Assembly (NCBI RefSeq): GCF_008710095.1
Contig: NZ_VYKJ01000021.1
Span: 1-64,000 of the forward strand
Direction of reading: 5' to 3'
Length of the DNA stretch: 64,000 nt
Origin: Affinibrenneria salicis
GTDB lineage: Bacteria > Pseudomonadota > Gammaproteobacteria > Enterobacterales > Enterobacteriaceae
In this document: positions 1 to 8,797 of the stretch, piece after piece
Position numbering within the stretch: the first letter of the stretch is position 1
How the letters are laid out: every line of letters begins with the position of its first letter
Made by a program: the position numbers and the translations under genes
The notes under the pieces: model-generated
Databases searched by the model: none
The model's input: only the letters and a program-made list of their open reading frames with translations
What the model was told of the DNA's origin: nothing

Positions 1-131
1 TTCAGGCTTCAGGCTTCAGGCTTCAGGCTTCAGGCTTCAGGCTTCAGGCTTCAGGCTTCAGGCTTCAGGCTTCAGGCTTCAGGCTTCAGGCTTCAGGCTT
101 CAGGCTTCAGGCTTCAGGCTTCAGGCTTCAG
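1..131. repeat. Heptanucleotide tandem array (TTCAGGC)n
   Basis: Eighteen consecutive perfect copies of TTCAGGC plus five further bases run from the first base of the window, so the array probably continues upstream. The unit reads GCCTGAA on the other strand. Because the unit is seven bases, the array stays open in translation (F-R-L-Q-A-S-G over three units) but has no visible gene context here. Perfect unit identity points to recent slippage expansion. It is not a CRISPR array, since there are no spacers. Function unknown. Confidence 0.95.
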
Positions 132-195
132 CTGCGTCGACCGCGCTCGCTTATTCTGTTCATTCCAGCGCTTCTCCCCGGCGGGTCCGCCGTCC

Positions 196-340
196 GCGGC
201 ATTCAACTCCGCTCGCGACCAACTGATCGCTGGTTTGCCGCGTTACAAGGCGTATAAACGAGCCTCGTCCGTAAAGCTGCACTGCGCTGCGTTGCTCAAA
301 ACGATAACGTTTTATCCTGCAACTCGGGTTATTAAGAATA
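196..340. repeat. Dispersed intergenic repeat, copy 1
   Basis: This stretch resembles 33574-33700. Shared blocks in the same order are GCGGC-TTCAA-CCGCTC, then GCCTCGTCC, then a near-identical block centred on the imperfect palindrome AAAACGATAACGTTTT followed by CCTGCAA-TCG. Both copies are intergenic and contain no plausible gene. This looks like a non-autonomous dispersed repeat family. I cannot name it or define its exact ends from two copies. Confidence 0.6.
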
Positions 341-599
341 TATTATTTAATAATACTTAACTCTCCAGCCTGTTATTTACATCCGCCGGAAGAATAAAAT
401 AACCGAAAGCAATCAATGCGCGGTCGGCGATAATGACGGAGATACCGACATTTTGCAAACTACCGGCGGCGCTCGCCATTGTTTCGGCTATCGCCGTCCG
501 GCTCCGGTTATTTTCCTGCATTCGTTCCTGCGATATGCGGCGATGCCGTCCTGCCGCACTTAAAATATATATTCTGTTCGCCAGACGTCAGGCCGTTTT
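341..599. other. Intergenic stretch, no gene seen
   Basis: AT-rich at its left end, then ordinary composition. The only reading frame here has no convincing ribosome-binding site and no recognisable product. It lies beyond the 3' end of the minus-strand dehydratase gene. No clear rho-independent terminator with a T-run was seen. Confidence 0.5.
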
Positions 600-2570
600 T
601 TATTTGCCGGCCAGCGCGTCCCGGCCGGCGTTAAGTACGGCGATGATTTTATCCGTATGGTAAATATTGCCGGCCCATGTTCCACCGCTGGCGGCCTGCA
701 GCGCCGCCCACAGCCGGGTGTCGTCCGGTAAATCGGGGTCCGGCTGCAGATCGGGATGCGGCGGGCGTTCGGCCAGAATACGCGCCCCTTCGTCCGCGCT
801 GCAGGGGTGCTGTTCCGTGCCGATAAAGTTAACCGAGCCGGTCAACTGATCGCGATCGACGATGATTTCGATCGTATCGCCGTCTCTCAGTTTGCCGATG
901 GGGCCGCCGGTCAGCGCTTCCGGACCAATATGGCCGATACAGGCGCCGGTCGACACGCCGGAGAAGCGCGCATCGGTCAGCAGAGAGACGTGCTTGCCAT
1001 ACGACAGGTGTTTTAATGACGACGTCAGCTGATAGGTCTCCTCCATGCCGGTGCCCGACGGTCCGCCGCCCATCACCACCATAATATCGCCTGCCGCGAT
1101 CGCGCCGTGTTTGATCGCGCCGATGGCGGCCTTTTCCGAGGTAAAGACTTTGGCCCGGCCGGTATGGCGATAAACGCCGTCTTCGCCCACCACCGAGGGG
1201 TCGATGGCGGTCGATTTTATTACCGAGCCTTCGGGCGCGATATTGCCGACCGGGAAGGTAATGGTGGAGGTCAGGCCGCGTTCTTTCGCCTGTTGCGGAC
1301 TCATAATTACCTCGTCCGGTTCGATCTTATCCTGAACGCGCAATATCTCCTGATATTTACCGCGCCGCTCCGACTGTTGCCACCAGTCAAGATTCTGGCC
1401 CAGCGTCTGGCCGGTAACGGTCAGCACATCCTCATGCAGCAGGCCCAGCTTGCGCAGATGCAGCATCACTTCCGGCACGCCGCCGGCGAGGAACGCTCTG
1501 ACCGTCGGGTGATAAACCGGCCCGTTGGGCAACACGCTGACCAGCCGCGGTACGCGGCGATTGATCCGGGTCCAGTCGTCGACCGTAGGAATCGCGCATT
1601 TGGCCGCATGGGCAATGGCGGGGATGTGCAGCAACAGGTTGGTCGAACCGCCAAACGCGGCGTGTACGGTCATGGCGTTTTCTATCGCCTTATCGGTGAG
1701 AATATCCCGCGTGGTTAAGCCCTGGCGCTCGAGCACCAGCGCCGCCCGGGCGGACTGACGGGCGATCTCCAGCCATACTTCCTGGCCGGAAGGGGCGAGC
1801 GCCGAATGCGGCAATGCCAGACCGAGTCCTTCCGCCACCACCTGCGAGGTGCCGGCGGTGCCGAGGAACTGGCAGCCGCCGCCAGGGGAGGCGCAGGCGC
1901 GACAGCCCAGTTCCGCCGCCTCTTGCAGCGTCAGCTCATCATTGGCAAAGCGGGCGCCGATGGTTTGCACTTTGCCGGCGTCTTCGCCTTTGGTCGGCGG
2001 CAGCGTCGCGCCGCCGGGAACGATAACGGTGGGCAGATTATGCATGGCGGCCAGCGCGATCATCATCGCCGGCAGCCCCTTATCGCAGGTGGCGACGCCA
2101 ATAACGGCATGGCGCGTGGGCAGGGAGCGAATCAGGCGGCGAAAGACCATAGCGGCATCGTTGCGGTAAGGCAGCGAATCGAACATGCCGGTGGTGCCCT
2201 GCGAACGGCCGTCGCACGGGTCGCTGATATAGCCGGCGAAAGGGATGCCGCCAGCGCCGCTGATTTCTTCGGCCGCGGCCTGCATCTGTAAACCAATTTC
2301 CCAGTGGCCGGTGTGGTAGCCCAGCGCCACCGGCGTGCCGTCCGGCCGCCGAATGCCGCCCTGGGTGCCCAGAATCAACACTTCGCGGCCCAGCAGTTTT
2401 TCCGGCGCCCAGCCCATACCGGCGTTGAGCGTCATGGCGAAAATATTACCGCTGGGAGAATCCACCAGCATCCGGGCGGTCAAAGGCAGAGCGCCCTGCG
2501 GGCCGGGCGCGTGGGTGCGGATATTATAAATTTCATTATTCCGGCTGGAAAAAATAAGCTCGATAGACAT
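600..2570 (-). CDS. yjhG: D-xylonate-type sugar-acid dehydratase (YjhG/YagF family)
   Basis: A 656-residue IlvD/Edd-superfamily dehydratase that matches E. coli YjhG/YagF in length and along the whole sequence as recalled. The family removes water from D-xylonate to give 2-dehydro-3-deoxy-D-pentonate. Cysteines expected to hold the Fe-S cluster are visible: Cys119 (SDPCDGR), Cys162 (ATCDKGLPA) and Cys233 ([11 protein letters not shown]). The ATG at 2570 gives the conserved N-terminus and is preceded by a weak GGTGA. It lies 134 bases downstream of the pentonate aldolase gene on the same strand, so the two probably form a transcription unit making pyruvate and glycolaldehyde from xylonate. The cytoplasmic location and substrate are inferred from the family; other aldonates are possible. 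Confidence 0.9.
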   Translation of the reverse strand: MSIELIFSSRNNEIYNIRTHAPGPQGALPLTARMLVDSPSGNIFAMTLNAGMGWAPEKLLGREVLILGTQGGIRRPDGTPVALGYHTGHWEIGLQMQAAAEEISGAGGIPFAGYISDPCDGRSQGTTGMFDSLPYRNDAAMVFRRLIRSLPTRHAVIGVATCDKGLPAMMIALAAMHNLPTVIVPGGATLPPTKGEDAGKVQTIGARFANDELTLQEAAELGCRACASPGGGCQFLGTAGTSQVVAEGLGLALPHSALAPSGQEVWLEIARQSARAALVLERQGLTTRDILTDKAIENAMTVHAAFGGSTNLLLHIPAIAHAAKCAIPTVDDWTRINRRVPRLVSVLPNGPVYHPTVRAFLAGGVPEVMLHLRKLGLLHEDVLTVTGQTLGQNLDWWQQSERRGKYQEILRVQDKIEPDEVIMSPQQAKERGLTSTITFPVGNIAPEGSVIKSTAIDPSVVGEDGVYRHTGRAKVFTSEKAAIGAIKHGAIAAGDIMVVMGGGPSGTGMEETYQLTSSLKHLSYGKHVSLLTDARFSGVSTGACIGHIGPEALTGGPIGKLRDGDTIEIIVDRDQLTGSVNFIGTEQHPCSADEGARILAERPPHPDLQPDPDLPDDTRLWAALQAASGGTWAGNIYHTDKIIAVLNAGRDALAGK

Positions 2571-2704
2571 AGTTATTCACCATTCTCGACATTATTCACA
2601 GGTATACCTTCCAGTTTTCCGGCGGCCTGCCTGGCTTCCGTGAGGTGCTTATCGTCCTTATGCGTCCGAAAATCTATTGGGCATCAATGATCAGCCGCAC
2701 TCGA

Positions 2705-3613
2705 TTAGATAAGCCCGGCGCGGTTAAGAATCTCTTTTATGCTTTCTTTCTGCTGTGGATTTAACGGGCCGGACGGCGGCAGCGACCAGGTCGAAATATT
2801 CAGTCCGCATAACCGGCAGGCCTCTTTAATCACATTGATGAAGGGAGAATCGATTTTGTACAGCAGCGGCAACTGCAATAAGGTTTGATGTAATTCCGCC
2901 GCGCTGGCGCGATCTTCACGAATAAACGCCCGATAGATTTCAATGGATAGCTGCGGCGCGAAGTTGGCGCTGGCGGAAATCGCGCCGTCGCCGCCGAGTA
3001 AAAGCGTGTTCAGCAGATGATCGTCATAACCGCAAAAAACGGAAAAATGCGGGTATTCGCCTTTTACCGTCACAATCATCTCGCGCAGGTGGGCGACGGA
3101 GTCGATGGTATCCTTAATGCCGACGATATTGGCGTGTTGCCCGACCAGTTTTTTCACCAGCGCCGGATGCAGATCCTGGCCGGTCAGCGCCGGAAAATTG
3201 TAGAGAATGACCGGCAGCGCCATCGATTGTGCGATATCGCTGTAGTAGCCGAGCAAATTCTTTTCCGTCAACTGCCAGTAATAGGGGTTGATGGCGACCA
3301 CCGCATCCGCGCCGATCTGCGCGGCGTGCCGGCTGAGCTGTACCGCTTCCCGGCTGTTGGTGCTGCCGACGCCGATCAGAACCGGCACCCGATGATTGAC
3401 GTGCCGTACGGCGAATTCGGCAATCTGTTTCCTTTCGTCCGCGGACATTTGTGAAAATTCGCCGCCGGTGCCTAAAAAGAACAGGCCATCCACGCCGGCC
3501 CCGATAAGAAAATCAATCAGAGTGGCCATACCCTGTTCATCAAAGGCGCCCCGATCGGTAAAAATCGTTGATACCGGAGGGATAATGCCTGAAAACTGCC
3601 TGTCTTTATTCAT
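2705..3613 (-). CDS. yagE: 2-dehydro-3-deoxy-D-pentonate aldolase (YagE/YjhH family)
   Basis: A 302-residue DHDPS/N-acetylneuraminate-lyase-superfamily TIM barrel, very close to E. coli YagE/YjhH. These enzymes cleave 2-keto-3-deoxy-pentonate into pyruvate and glycolaldehyde. The Schiff-base lysine is Lys167 in IVGIKDTIDS, the assisting tyrosine is Tyr138 in VILYNFP, and the GTGGEFSQ substrate loop is near residue 50. The ATG at 3613 gives the family N-terminus (SGIIPPVSTIF near residue 8). It is the promoter-proximal gene of the pair with the dehydratase. A duplicated 9-bp motif lies about 70-100 bases upstream and may be its operator. No regulator gene of this pathway lies in the window. 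Confidence 0.9.
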   Translation of the reverse strand: MNKDRQFSGIIPPVSTIFTDRGAFDEQGMATLIDFLIGAGVDGLFFLGTGGEFSQMSADERKQIAEFAVRHVNHRVPVLIGVGSTNSREAVQLSRHAAQIGADAVVAINPYYWQLTEKNLLGYYSDIAQSMALPVILYNFPALTGQDLHPALVKKLVGQHANIVGIKDTIDSVAHLREMIVTVKGEYPHFSVFCGYDDHLLNTLLLGGDGAISASANFAPQLSIEIYRAFIREDRASAAELHQTLLQLPLLYKIDSPFINVIKEACRLCGLNISTWSLPPSGPLNPQQKESIKEILNRAGLI

Positions 3614-3681
3614 AACACAACCTTTTTGCCTGTAACCGGAACCTGGGGGACGAACCGTCGCTGGCGATTCGCTTCGCTATT

Positions 3682-3710
3682 TGTTCTATATTATAAAACT
3701 GTGTTCTATA
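3682..3710. promoter_or_regulatory. Putative operator: direct repeats overlapping the aldolase promoter
   Basis: TGTTCTATA occurs at 3682-3690 and again at 3702-3710, exactly 20 bases apart, which is about two helical turns. On the minus strand a TATAAT sits at 3695-3690, overlapping the first copy and pointing toward the aldolase gene. Same-face direct repeats over a -10 box suggest a repressor site, possibly for an IclR- or GntR-type regulator of aldonate use. The regulator identity is inference. Confidence 0.45.
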
Positions 3711-4101
3711 ATATTGTGGATTGATACTAGCACCGCGCTTTTAACGCTGTAAAGCGAGCGGATGAACCGGCTGTTCAATATCTATGCTGGATCACAAAAG
3801 GCGCGTCGATGATGGGGAATAGAGACACGCGTTTGGCTATCAGGCGAAAGACGCCGGCCGGCGCTAAGCGCCATATCGGCGCGGCGACGGCGTTGTGCCG
3901 CGCGGCAGATTGACCTATAGAAAGCAGGGATAAATAATATTCAAAGGATGCATGTCGGCGCCGTTTGCTATTTCCGACGGCGGCTCGTTTTCAGATGCGG
4001 ACGCCGCCTGGCAGGCGTGCAAAACGACACGCCCTGGCGGCGTGCCTTTTCCCTTTACAGCAATGGGCCGGGCGGCGTTAGCCAACGGCTAAATTATCGT
4101 C
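3711..4101. other. Intergenic, upstream of the small secreted protein gene
   Basis: This spans the divergent region between the aldolase gene and the small Cys-rich protein gene. Apart from the direct repeats at its left edge I see no RNA gene, terminator or convincing coding frame. A 78-codon frame around 3948 has no homology that I recognise and was not called. Confidence 0.4.
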
Positions 4102-4413
4102 ATGAAAATAATCGAAAAAACGCTGATCTGCGCCGCGCTGACGGCCAGTTTATCTGGCCTGAGCGCGCACTCTGCGTGGGCTAAAAACGCGGCGCTGAGC
4201 GATGCGCAGATTAAACAGCGCATTATTGAAGAATCGATAGCCGATTATCCTCGCGCCTGCGCCTGCCCGTACAACCGGGCGCGCAACGGCAGTCGGTGCG
4301 GCGGTCGCAGCGCCTGGCGTCGGGCCGGCGGCTACGTTCCCCTGTGTTACCCCGACGATGTTTCCGCCGCGCGGGTCGGGCAATGGAAAGCGGCGCAGCG
4401 GCGCGGTCAATAG
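4102..4413 (+). CDS. Small secreted Cys-rich protein, function unknown
   Basis: A 103-residue product with a clear Sec signal peptide: Lys at residues 2 and 6, a hydrophobic core at about 8-24, and likely cleavage after AWA at 27. The mature part carries four cysteines (53, 55, 66 and 82) in a compact motif CACPYNRARNGSRCGG followed by GGYVPLCYPDDV, suggesting two disulfides or a metal site in the periplasm. I recall similar short proteins with a C-x-C-P-Y...C-G-x-R-S-A...C-Y-x-x-D-V signature in other Proteobacteria, none with an assigned function. No strong Shine-Dalgarno precedes the ATG. It converges on the LysR gene, whose 3' end is 15 bases away. Confidence 0.65.
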   Translation: MKIIEKTLICAALTASLSGLSAHSAWAKNAALSDAQIKQRIIEESIADYPRACACPYNRARNGSRCGGRSAWRRAGGYVPLCYPDDVSAARVGQWKAAQRRGQ

Positions 4414-4428
4414 TGTCCGGCGTTCGGT

Positions 4429-5343
4429 CTACGCCGGACGTTCGCCGGCATCGTACCGATGACCTTGCGCTGCGGCGCAGGCGGTCAGCCAGCGATGAAA
4501 ACGCTGGTTGACCGGTTGAAACAGAGCCGATTGATCATAGACCAGGTAATAAGCCAGCGGCGTCTCCAGCGCCACGGGCAGCGGAGTCGTCAGCCGCCCG
4601 TCCGCCAGTTCGCGTTGCACCAGCGCCGGACGAATCAGCGCGATGCCAAGTCCGGCGATAGCCGCCTCGATAACGCCATTTGAATCGACAAATACCGGGC
4701 CGAGGCCGGCGGCGGTCGGATCGGCGCCGCCGGCCTGCAGCCACAGCGCCCAGTCCTGCTTATGTTCATCGTGCAGCAGCGGAAAGGCGGCGATCTCCGA
4801 CGCGCTGAGCTGGCTCCGGTCCGCCGGCAGCAGGGTCGGGCTGCATACCGGCAGCAACGGGTCATCGATCAGCCGTTCGGCAATCAGTCCCGGATAGCGG
4901 CCGAGCCCATGACGGATGGCGAAATCCACGCCTTCGGCGAGGAGATCGACTTTGCGGTGGGTGGTGCCGATCTGAATATCGGTGGCGGGGCTGATTTTTT
5001 CAAAGGCCGGCAGTCGGGGCAGCAGCCACTGCATGGCGAAGCCGCTGGTGCAGCTAATGGTGATGTTGCGCTGTTCGGCCGTCTGCATCAGCCGGCTGGT
5101 GGCTTCGTTAATCTGGCTCAAGGCCGGACGGAGAGCGCGCAGATAGGTTTGTCCCTGCTGAGTGAGCGCCAGCGTACGCGCGCCGCGCACAAACAGCCGA
5201 ACCTGCAGCCACTGCTCCAGTTTTGCGATCTGTTGACTGATCGCGCCAGGGGTGACGTGCAGCTCGTCGGCCGCTTTTTTCATACTCATCAGCCGGCCGG
5301 CGACTTCGAAACAGATCAGCGCATGCAGCGGGGGTAATTTCAT
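4429..5343 (-). CDS. LysR-family transcriptional regulator (GcvA-like)
   Basis: A 304-residue LTTR. The N-terminal winged helix-turn-helix spans about residues 1-60 (LHALICFEVAGRLMSMKKAADELHVTPGAISQQI, here split by class: recognition helix near PGAISQQIAKLE). A type-2 periplasmic-binding-fold effector domain runs from about residue 90 to the end. The opening and the layout resemble GcvA-type regulators. It is divergent from the DMT transporter gene, whose start is 144 bases away, so it probably controls that transporter and itself. The effector is unknown. Confidence 0.8.
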   Translation of the reverse strand: MKLPPLHALICFEVAGRLMSMKKAADELHVTPGAISQQIAKLEQWLQVRLFVRGARTLALTQQGQTYLRALRPALSQINEATSRLMQTAEQRNITISCTSGFAMQWLLPRLPAFEKISPATDIQIGTTHRKVDLLAEGVDFAIRHGLGRYPGLIAERLIDDPLLPVCSPTLLPADRSQLSASEIAAFPLLHDEHKQDWALWLQAGGADPTAAGLGPVFVDSNGVIEAAIAGLGIALIRPALVQRELADGRLTTPLPVALETPLAYYLVYDQSALFQPVNQRFHRWLTACAAAQGHRYDAGERPA

Positions 5344-5487
5344 CCCGACCTCTTAACGGTTTAGATAAACTAAATTGTCGCAGAAAATCTGGTTTGTGGC
5401 GACCCGCGCGGCGTGCTGCAATGGCCCATCATCAACATACGCGCCGTTCGCTCAGGGAGAACGCGCCGCGCGGGCAGGAGCTGGGGC

Positions 5488-6399
5488 ATGCAGAAAAAAG
5501 ACTATGTTAATTTGTTTTCGCTGGCCGCGATCTGGGGGGCCAGTTTCCTTTTTATGCGCCTTGCCGCGCCGGCCTTTGGCGCGGTGAATACCGCATTCTT
5601 ACGGGTGACCTTCGCGCTGCTCGCGCTGGGCGTTATGCTGCCGGCGCTGCGCGTCAGGTTTGATTTCAACCATAAGCTGCGCCTGTGCCTGACGCTGGGC
5701 GTTATCAACTCCGGCCTGCCTTTTTTGATGTACTGTATCGCAGCCCGGTTCCTGCCTGCCGGTTATTCCGCCATTTTAAATGCCACCACGCCGCTGATGG
5801 GCGCTTTTATTGGCTGCCTGTTTTTTCATGAGCCGGCGACGCTGAAAAAGATCGCCGGCGTGGTGATTGGGCTGGCCGGCATTACGCTGATTACCACGAC
5901 GGCCGGCGGCGTGCATTCCGTCAGGCAGGCGCTGGCCGGCGTCGGCGCCTGCCTGACGGCCACCGCCTGTTACGCCGTCGCCGGTTTTTTAACCAAACGC
6001 TGGATCCCGGCGAGCGGCGGACTCGATGCTAAACTGGTCGCCACCGGCAGCCAGATGGGCGCCACGCTGTTTTTGTTGCCGTTTTTCCTGTGGTCGATGA
6101 TGACGGCGCCGCCGGTAAACTGGCGCCAGCCGGCGGCCTGGGGTTGCATACTGGCGCTGGGCGTCATTTGCACGGCGCTGGCTTATATCCTCTATTTCCG
6201 GCTGATTGCGGATATTGGCCCGCTGAGCGCCATGACGGTGACGTTCTTAATCCCGCCTTCCGGCGTCCTGTGGGGCTATCTGATTCTTGGGGAAACGCTG
6301 TCGGACGGATTTATTATCTGTTCGGCGGTCGTCGGTCTGGCGGTGTGGATGATTATAAGCGCCGGCGGCGGCAGGGGCGCGCCACGGCCGGACAAATAG
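5488..6399 (+). CDS. EamA/DMT-family inner-membrane transporter
   Basis: A 303-residue drug/metabolite-transporter-superfamily protein with two EamA repeats and about ten hydrophobic segments. The N-terminal segment (FSLAAIWGASFLFMRLAAPA) and the second-repeat PPSGVLWGYLILGE motif are typical. I chose the ATG at 5488 over an in-frame ATG 75 bases upstream because a CAGGAG sits eight bases before it and the protein then starts just ahead of the first membrane helix. It probably exports small metabolites or amino acids. The neighbouring LysR gene is the likely regulator. Substrate unknown. Confidence 0.8.
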   Translation: MQKKDYVNLFSLAAIWGASFLFMRLAAPAFGAVNTAFLRVTFALLALGVMLPALRVRFDFNHKLRLCLTLGVINSGLPFLMYCIAARFLPAGYSAILNATTPLMGAFIGCLFFHEPATLKKIAGVVIGLAGITLITTTAGGVHSVRQALAGVGACLTATACYAVAGFLTKRWIPASGGLDAKLVATGSQMGATLFLLPFFLWSMMTAPPVNWRQPAAWGCILALGVICTALAYILYFRLIADIGPLSAMTVTFLIPPSGVLWGYLILGETLSDGFIICSAVVGLAVWMIISAGGGRGAPRPDK

Positions 6400-6509
6400 C
6401 GCGGTGCGGCGGCGCATGCCGGCCGACGGCGATTGTGCTGCGGCTGCGCCGGCGTAAGATGTCGGCGTTCGCATAGCGTTTGGTTGCGCCGAACGGTGCA
6501 GGAGTAAGC

Positions 6510-7169
6510 ATGGAAATCGATCACGTATTTATTTGTAGCGGAGATAATGCCCGCTATGCCGATCTGCTGGTGCAGAGCGGCTTTCGCGAAGGCAGCGCCA
6601 ATGTGCATCCGGGGCAGGGCACGGCCAATCGCCGTTTTTTCTTTGATAACGCGTTCATTGAGTTGATCTACGCGGATGGGGCGCAGCAAGGGCAGGAGAA
6701 CGCCCAGGACCGAACGCATATTCTGCGCCGCATCGCCTGCGATGACGGCAGCCTATCCCCGTTCGGGGTGGGTTTGCGTCCTTCCGCACCCACGGAAAAA
6801 ACGCCCGCGTTTCCTTATGATGTTTATCAGCCGGACTATCTGCCGGCCGGGCTGGAAGTGGATATCGGCATTGCGCCGTTGTCCGAGCCTCTGTGGTTTT
6901 TTATGAACTTCAGCGGCCGGCCGGATCGCTTCGCGCCGGATAAACGGCAGCCGTTGAACCATCCCTGCGGGGCGCGGCAATTGACTTCGCTGGCGCTGAC
7001 GATGCGCGGCCCGGCGGAACCCTCCGCGCCGGCGCGCCGCCTTCAGCAGGACGGCGTTCTGAGCCTGGCGTCGGGCGCGGAACACGTGATGCGACTGACG
7101 TTCGATCATCAGCGCCAGCGTCAGCAGCAGGATTTCAGACCCTATCTGCCGTTAGTGATCGCCTGGTAG
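6510..7169 (+). CDS. VOC-superfamily (glyoxalase-like) protein
   Basis: A 219-residue protein that begins with the vicinal-oxygen-chelate signature (EIDHVFICSGDNARYADLLVQSGF) and contains a metal-type glutamate in FIELIYADG. The start at 6510 is preceded by GCAGGAGTAA. Related enterobacterial proteins are annotated only as glyoxalase-like. The family includes lyases, dioxygenases and isomerases, so the reaction cannot be assigned. The gene stands alone, 110 bases downstream of the DMT transporter. Confidence 0.65.
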   Translation: MEIDHVFICSGDNARYADLLVQSGFREGSANVHPGQGTANRRFFFDNAFIELIYADGAQQGQENAQDRTHILRRIACDDGSLSPFGVGLRPSAPTEKTPAFPYDVYQPDYLPAGLEVDIGIAPLSEPLWFFMNFSGRPDRFAPDKRQPLNHPCGARQLTSLALTMRGPAEPSAPARRLQQDGVLSLASGAEHVMRLTFDHQRQRQQQDFRPYLPLVIAW

Positions 7170-7547
7170 CCGGCCCCGGCGAAAGCGGCCGTCGCCAGGC
7201 GTATCCGGCCGATGGCCTGTTTTCTCCGCGCGCCGGCGAAATTGCTTTTCGGCCAGGCGGGTGCTAGTGTCCGAAAAGCCTCTGCGCAGGATGACCCGCC
7301 CGGCATTACGGCGGCTGCGCGCCGGCGTGAAAAATAGCGCAGGACGGCGTCCCGGTTCGTCGATAAAGCGATAACGGAAATTTAAGCGAGGATAATGAAA
7401 CGGGAGAGTAAAGCGATCGTGCCTGACCGGCGTGCTCGGGCATACGGGGAGCGCCTTGCCGAGTCTTTACGCTCTGCCGATTAGCGCTGCCGCTTTGTCA
7501 ATAACCTCAGACCGATCCTGTTTAAAATATGGCTAGCCACAGGTGCC
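7170..7547. other. Intergenic stretch between the VOC gene and pncA
   Basis: No RNA gene or strong terminator recognised. A 29-codon frame at 7395-7484 has an SD-like GCGAGG just ahead of its ATG and encodes a basic peptide beginning MKRESKAIV. Without comparative data I do not call it a gene. The sequence just upstream of pncA (TTTAAAATAT near 7521) may include its promoter. Confidence 0.35.
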
Positions 7548-8240
7548 ATGATGACCATGACGAAGACCACTGCGTCGGCGTATGCTGACGAACAACAGAT
7601 TCAGTTACACCGGCCGGATGCCGGCGCCGCCCTTATCGTGGTGGATGTGCAAAACGGCTTTACGCCCGGCGGCAATCTGGCGGTTAACGACGGCGATAAA
7701 ATCATTCCGTTGATTAACCGGCTGGCCGCGGTGTTTGACAATATTATTATTACGCAGGACTGGCATCCCGCCGGGCATATCTCTTTTGCCGGCAGCCACC
7801 CCGGCAAACAACCGTTTGAAACCATCGAAACGCACTATGGACCGCAGGTGCTGTGGCCGGCGCACTGCGTGCAGGGCAGTCGGGATGCGGCGCTTCATTC
7901 CGACCTGCATTTACCGGGCGCGCAGTTGATTATCAGAAAGGGCTATCACAAAGATATCGACAGCTATTCCGCGTTCGAGGAGGCCGATCACAAAACGCCG
8001 ACCGGCCTGAGCGGTTATTTGACCGAGCGGGGGATAACGACGGTTTACATCACCGGGCTGGCGACCGATTTTTGCGTGGCGTGGACGGCGATGGATGCGC
8101 GTAAGTATGGCTTTAACGCCTGGGTAATCGAAGACGCCACCAAAGGCATTGATATTAATGGTTCTCTGGCCGCCGCATGGCAGGCCATGGAGAGCAAGGG
8201 CGTGCGGCGCATCGCTTCCGGCAGTCTGCTGGGCGCTTAG
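7548..8240 (+). CDS. pncA: Nicotinamidase (isochorismatase-like hydrolase)
   Basis: Hydrolyses nicotinamide to nicotinate in the NAD salvage pathway, in the cytoplasm. At 230 residues it is slightly longer than E. coli PncA because of an N-terminal extension of about 25 residues. The catalytic triad is visible: Asp33 in VVDVQNGF, Lys131 in IIRKGYH and Cys176 in ATDFCV. The metal ligands are Asp71, His73 and His77 in TQDWHPAGHISF. ATG codons at 7548, 7551 and 7557 are all possible; AGGTG at 7541 favours the first two. The gene is monocistronic and faces an rcnB-like gene across a strong hairpin. Confidence 0.9.
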   Translation: MMTMTKTTASAYADEQQIQLHRPDAGAALIVVDVQNGFTPGGNLAVNDGDKIIPLINRLAAVFDNIIITQDWHPAGHISFAGSHPGKQPFETIETHYGPQVLWPAHCVQGSRDAALHSDLHLPGAQLIIRKGYHKDIDSYSAFEEADHKTPTGLSGYLTERGITTVYITGLATDFCVAWTAMDARKYGFNAWVIEDATKGIDINGSLAAAWQAMESKGVRRIASGSLLGA

Positions 8241-8262
8241 CTGTCTGGCTCTGCGGATAAAA

Positions 8263-8295
8263 GAACGCGCCGGTCGATACTATCGCCGGCGCGTT
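8263..8295. terminator. Bidirectional hairpin between pncA and the rcnB-like gene
   Basis: The perfect inverted repeat AACGCGCCGG...CCGGCGCGTT has 13 bases between the arms and lies between two convergent genes. A TTTT follows on the plus strand a few bases further on. Its position and symmetry support a shared terminator. Confidence 0.6.
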
Positions 8296-8320
8296 GGCGG
8301 TTTTAGCCTGACTGGCGGGA

Positions 8321-8797
8321 TTAATTCTGCAGGCTGTGAATAATAATTGAGGTAATGATACCGGTGGCGGCCGCCATCAGAACATAATTGCCGTCAATAT
8401 AAGCCCAGTATTGGCCGGCCGGCGGCTGCCTCAACCCGCGGGCGCGCCAGTCGTTTACCCGATAGCTATCGCCGCGATAACGCTGCGGCGCCGCTTTGCC
8501 TTTTCTGAACTCATGCCCGTTGGCGGTGAAGCGATCGCGTTCGGCGCCGTGCTGATTGCCGGCTTTAGCCACCTCGCGTTTTGGCTGATGGTTGGGCTGC
8601 GAATTGGGCTGACGATTGTTTTGCTGACTTTGCTGCTGCCCCTGACGCTGCTGTTGCCCCTGTTGGTTGTTCTGCGCGCCCTGTTTCAGCATTCGTTGGT
8701 TATCCTGGCGTTGCGGTCCTTCTGCATAAGACACGCTGGAGATAACGCTGCCGGTGACGAATAGCGACAGTATCAGTGCGATGGCGGTTTTTTTCAT
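8321..8797 (-). CDS. RcnB-like periplasmic protein with Gln-rich linker
   Basis: A 158-residue protein with a Sec signal peptide (residues 1-25, ending VSYA) and a Gln/Asn-rich low-complexity linker at about 30-75. A C-terminal RcnB-family domain follows: GHEFRKGKAAPQRYRGDSYRV, DWRARGLRQPPAGQYW and a final hydrophobic stretch. E. coli RcnB is a periplasmic protein needed for nickel/cobalt homeostasis with the RcnA exporter. No rcnA is in this window, so a metal role is only a family inference. Many paralogues of this family occur in enterobacteria without known function. Confidence 0.7.
   Translation of the reverse strand: MKKTAIALILSLFVTGSVISSVSYAEGPQRQDNQRMLKQGAQNNQQGQQQRQGQQQSQQNNRQPNSQPNHQPKREVAKAGNQHGAERDRFTANGHEFRKGKAAPQRYRGDSYRVNDWRARGLRQPPAGQYWAYIDGNYVLMAAATGIITSIIIHSLQN

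Noticed and set aside
1..131. CRISPR array
   Set aside because: The units are seven bases long and contiguous with no spacers.
3948..4184. 78-codon plus-strand frame upstream of the small Cys-rich gene
   Set aside because: No SD, no recognisable product, and it overlaps the signal-peptide-encoding start of the better supported gene in another frame.
7395..7484. 29-codon frame with an SD-like sequence in front of pncA
   Set aside because: Too short and basic to support without conservation or expression data; mentioned only in the intergenic entry.
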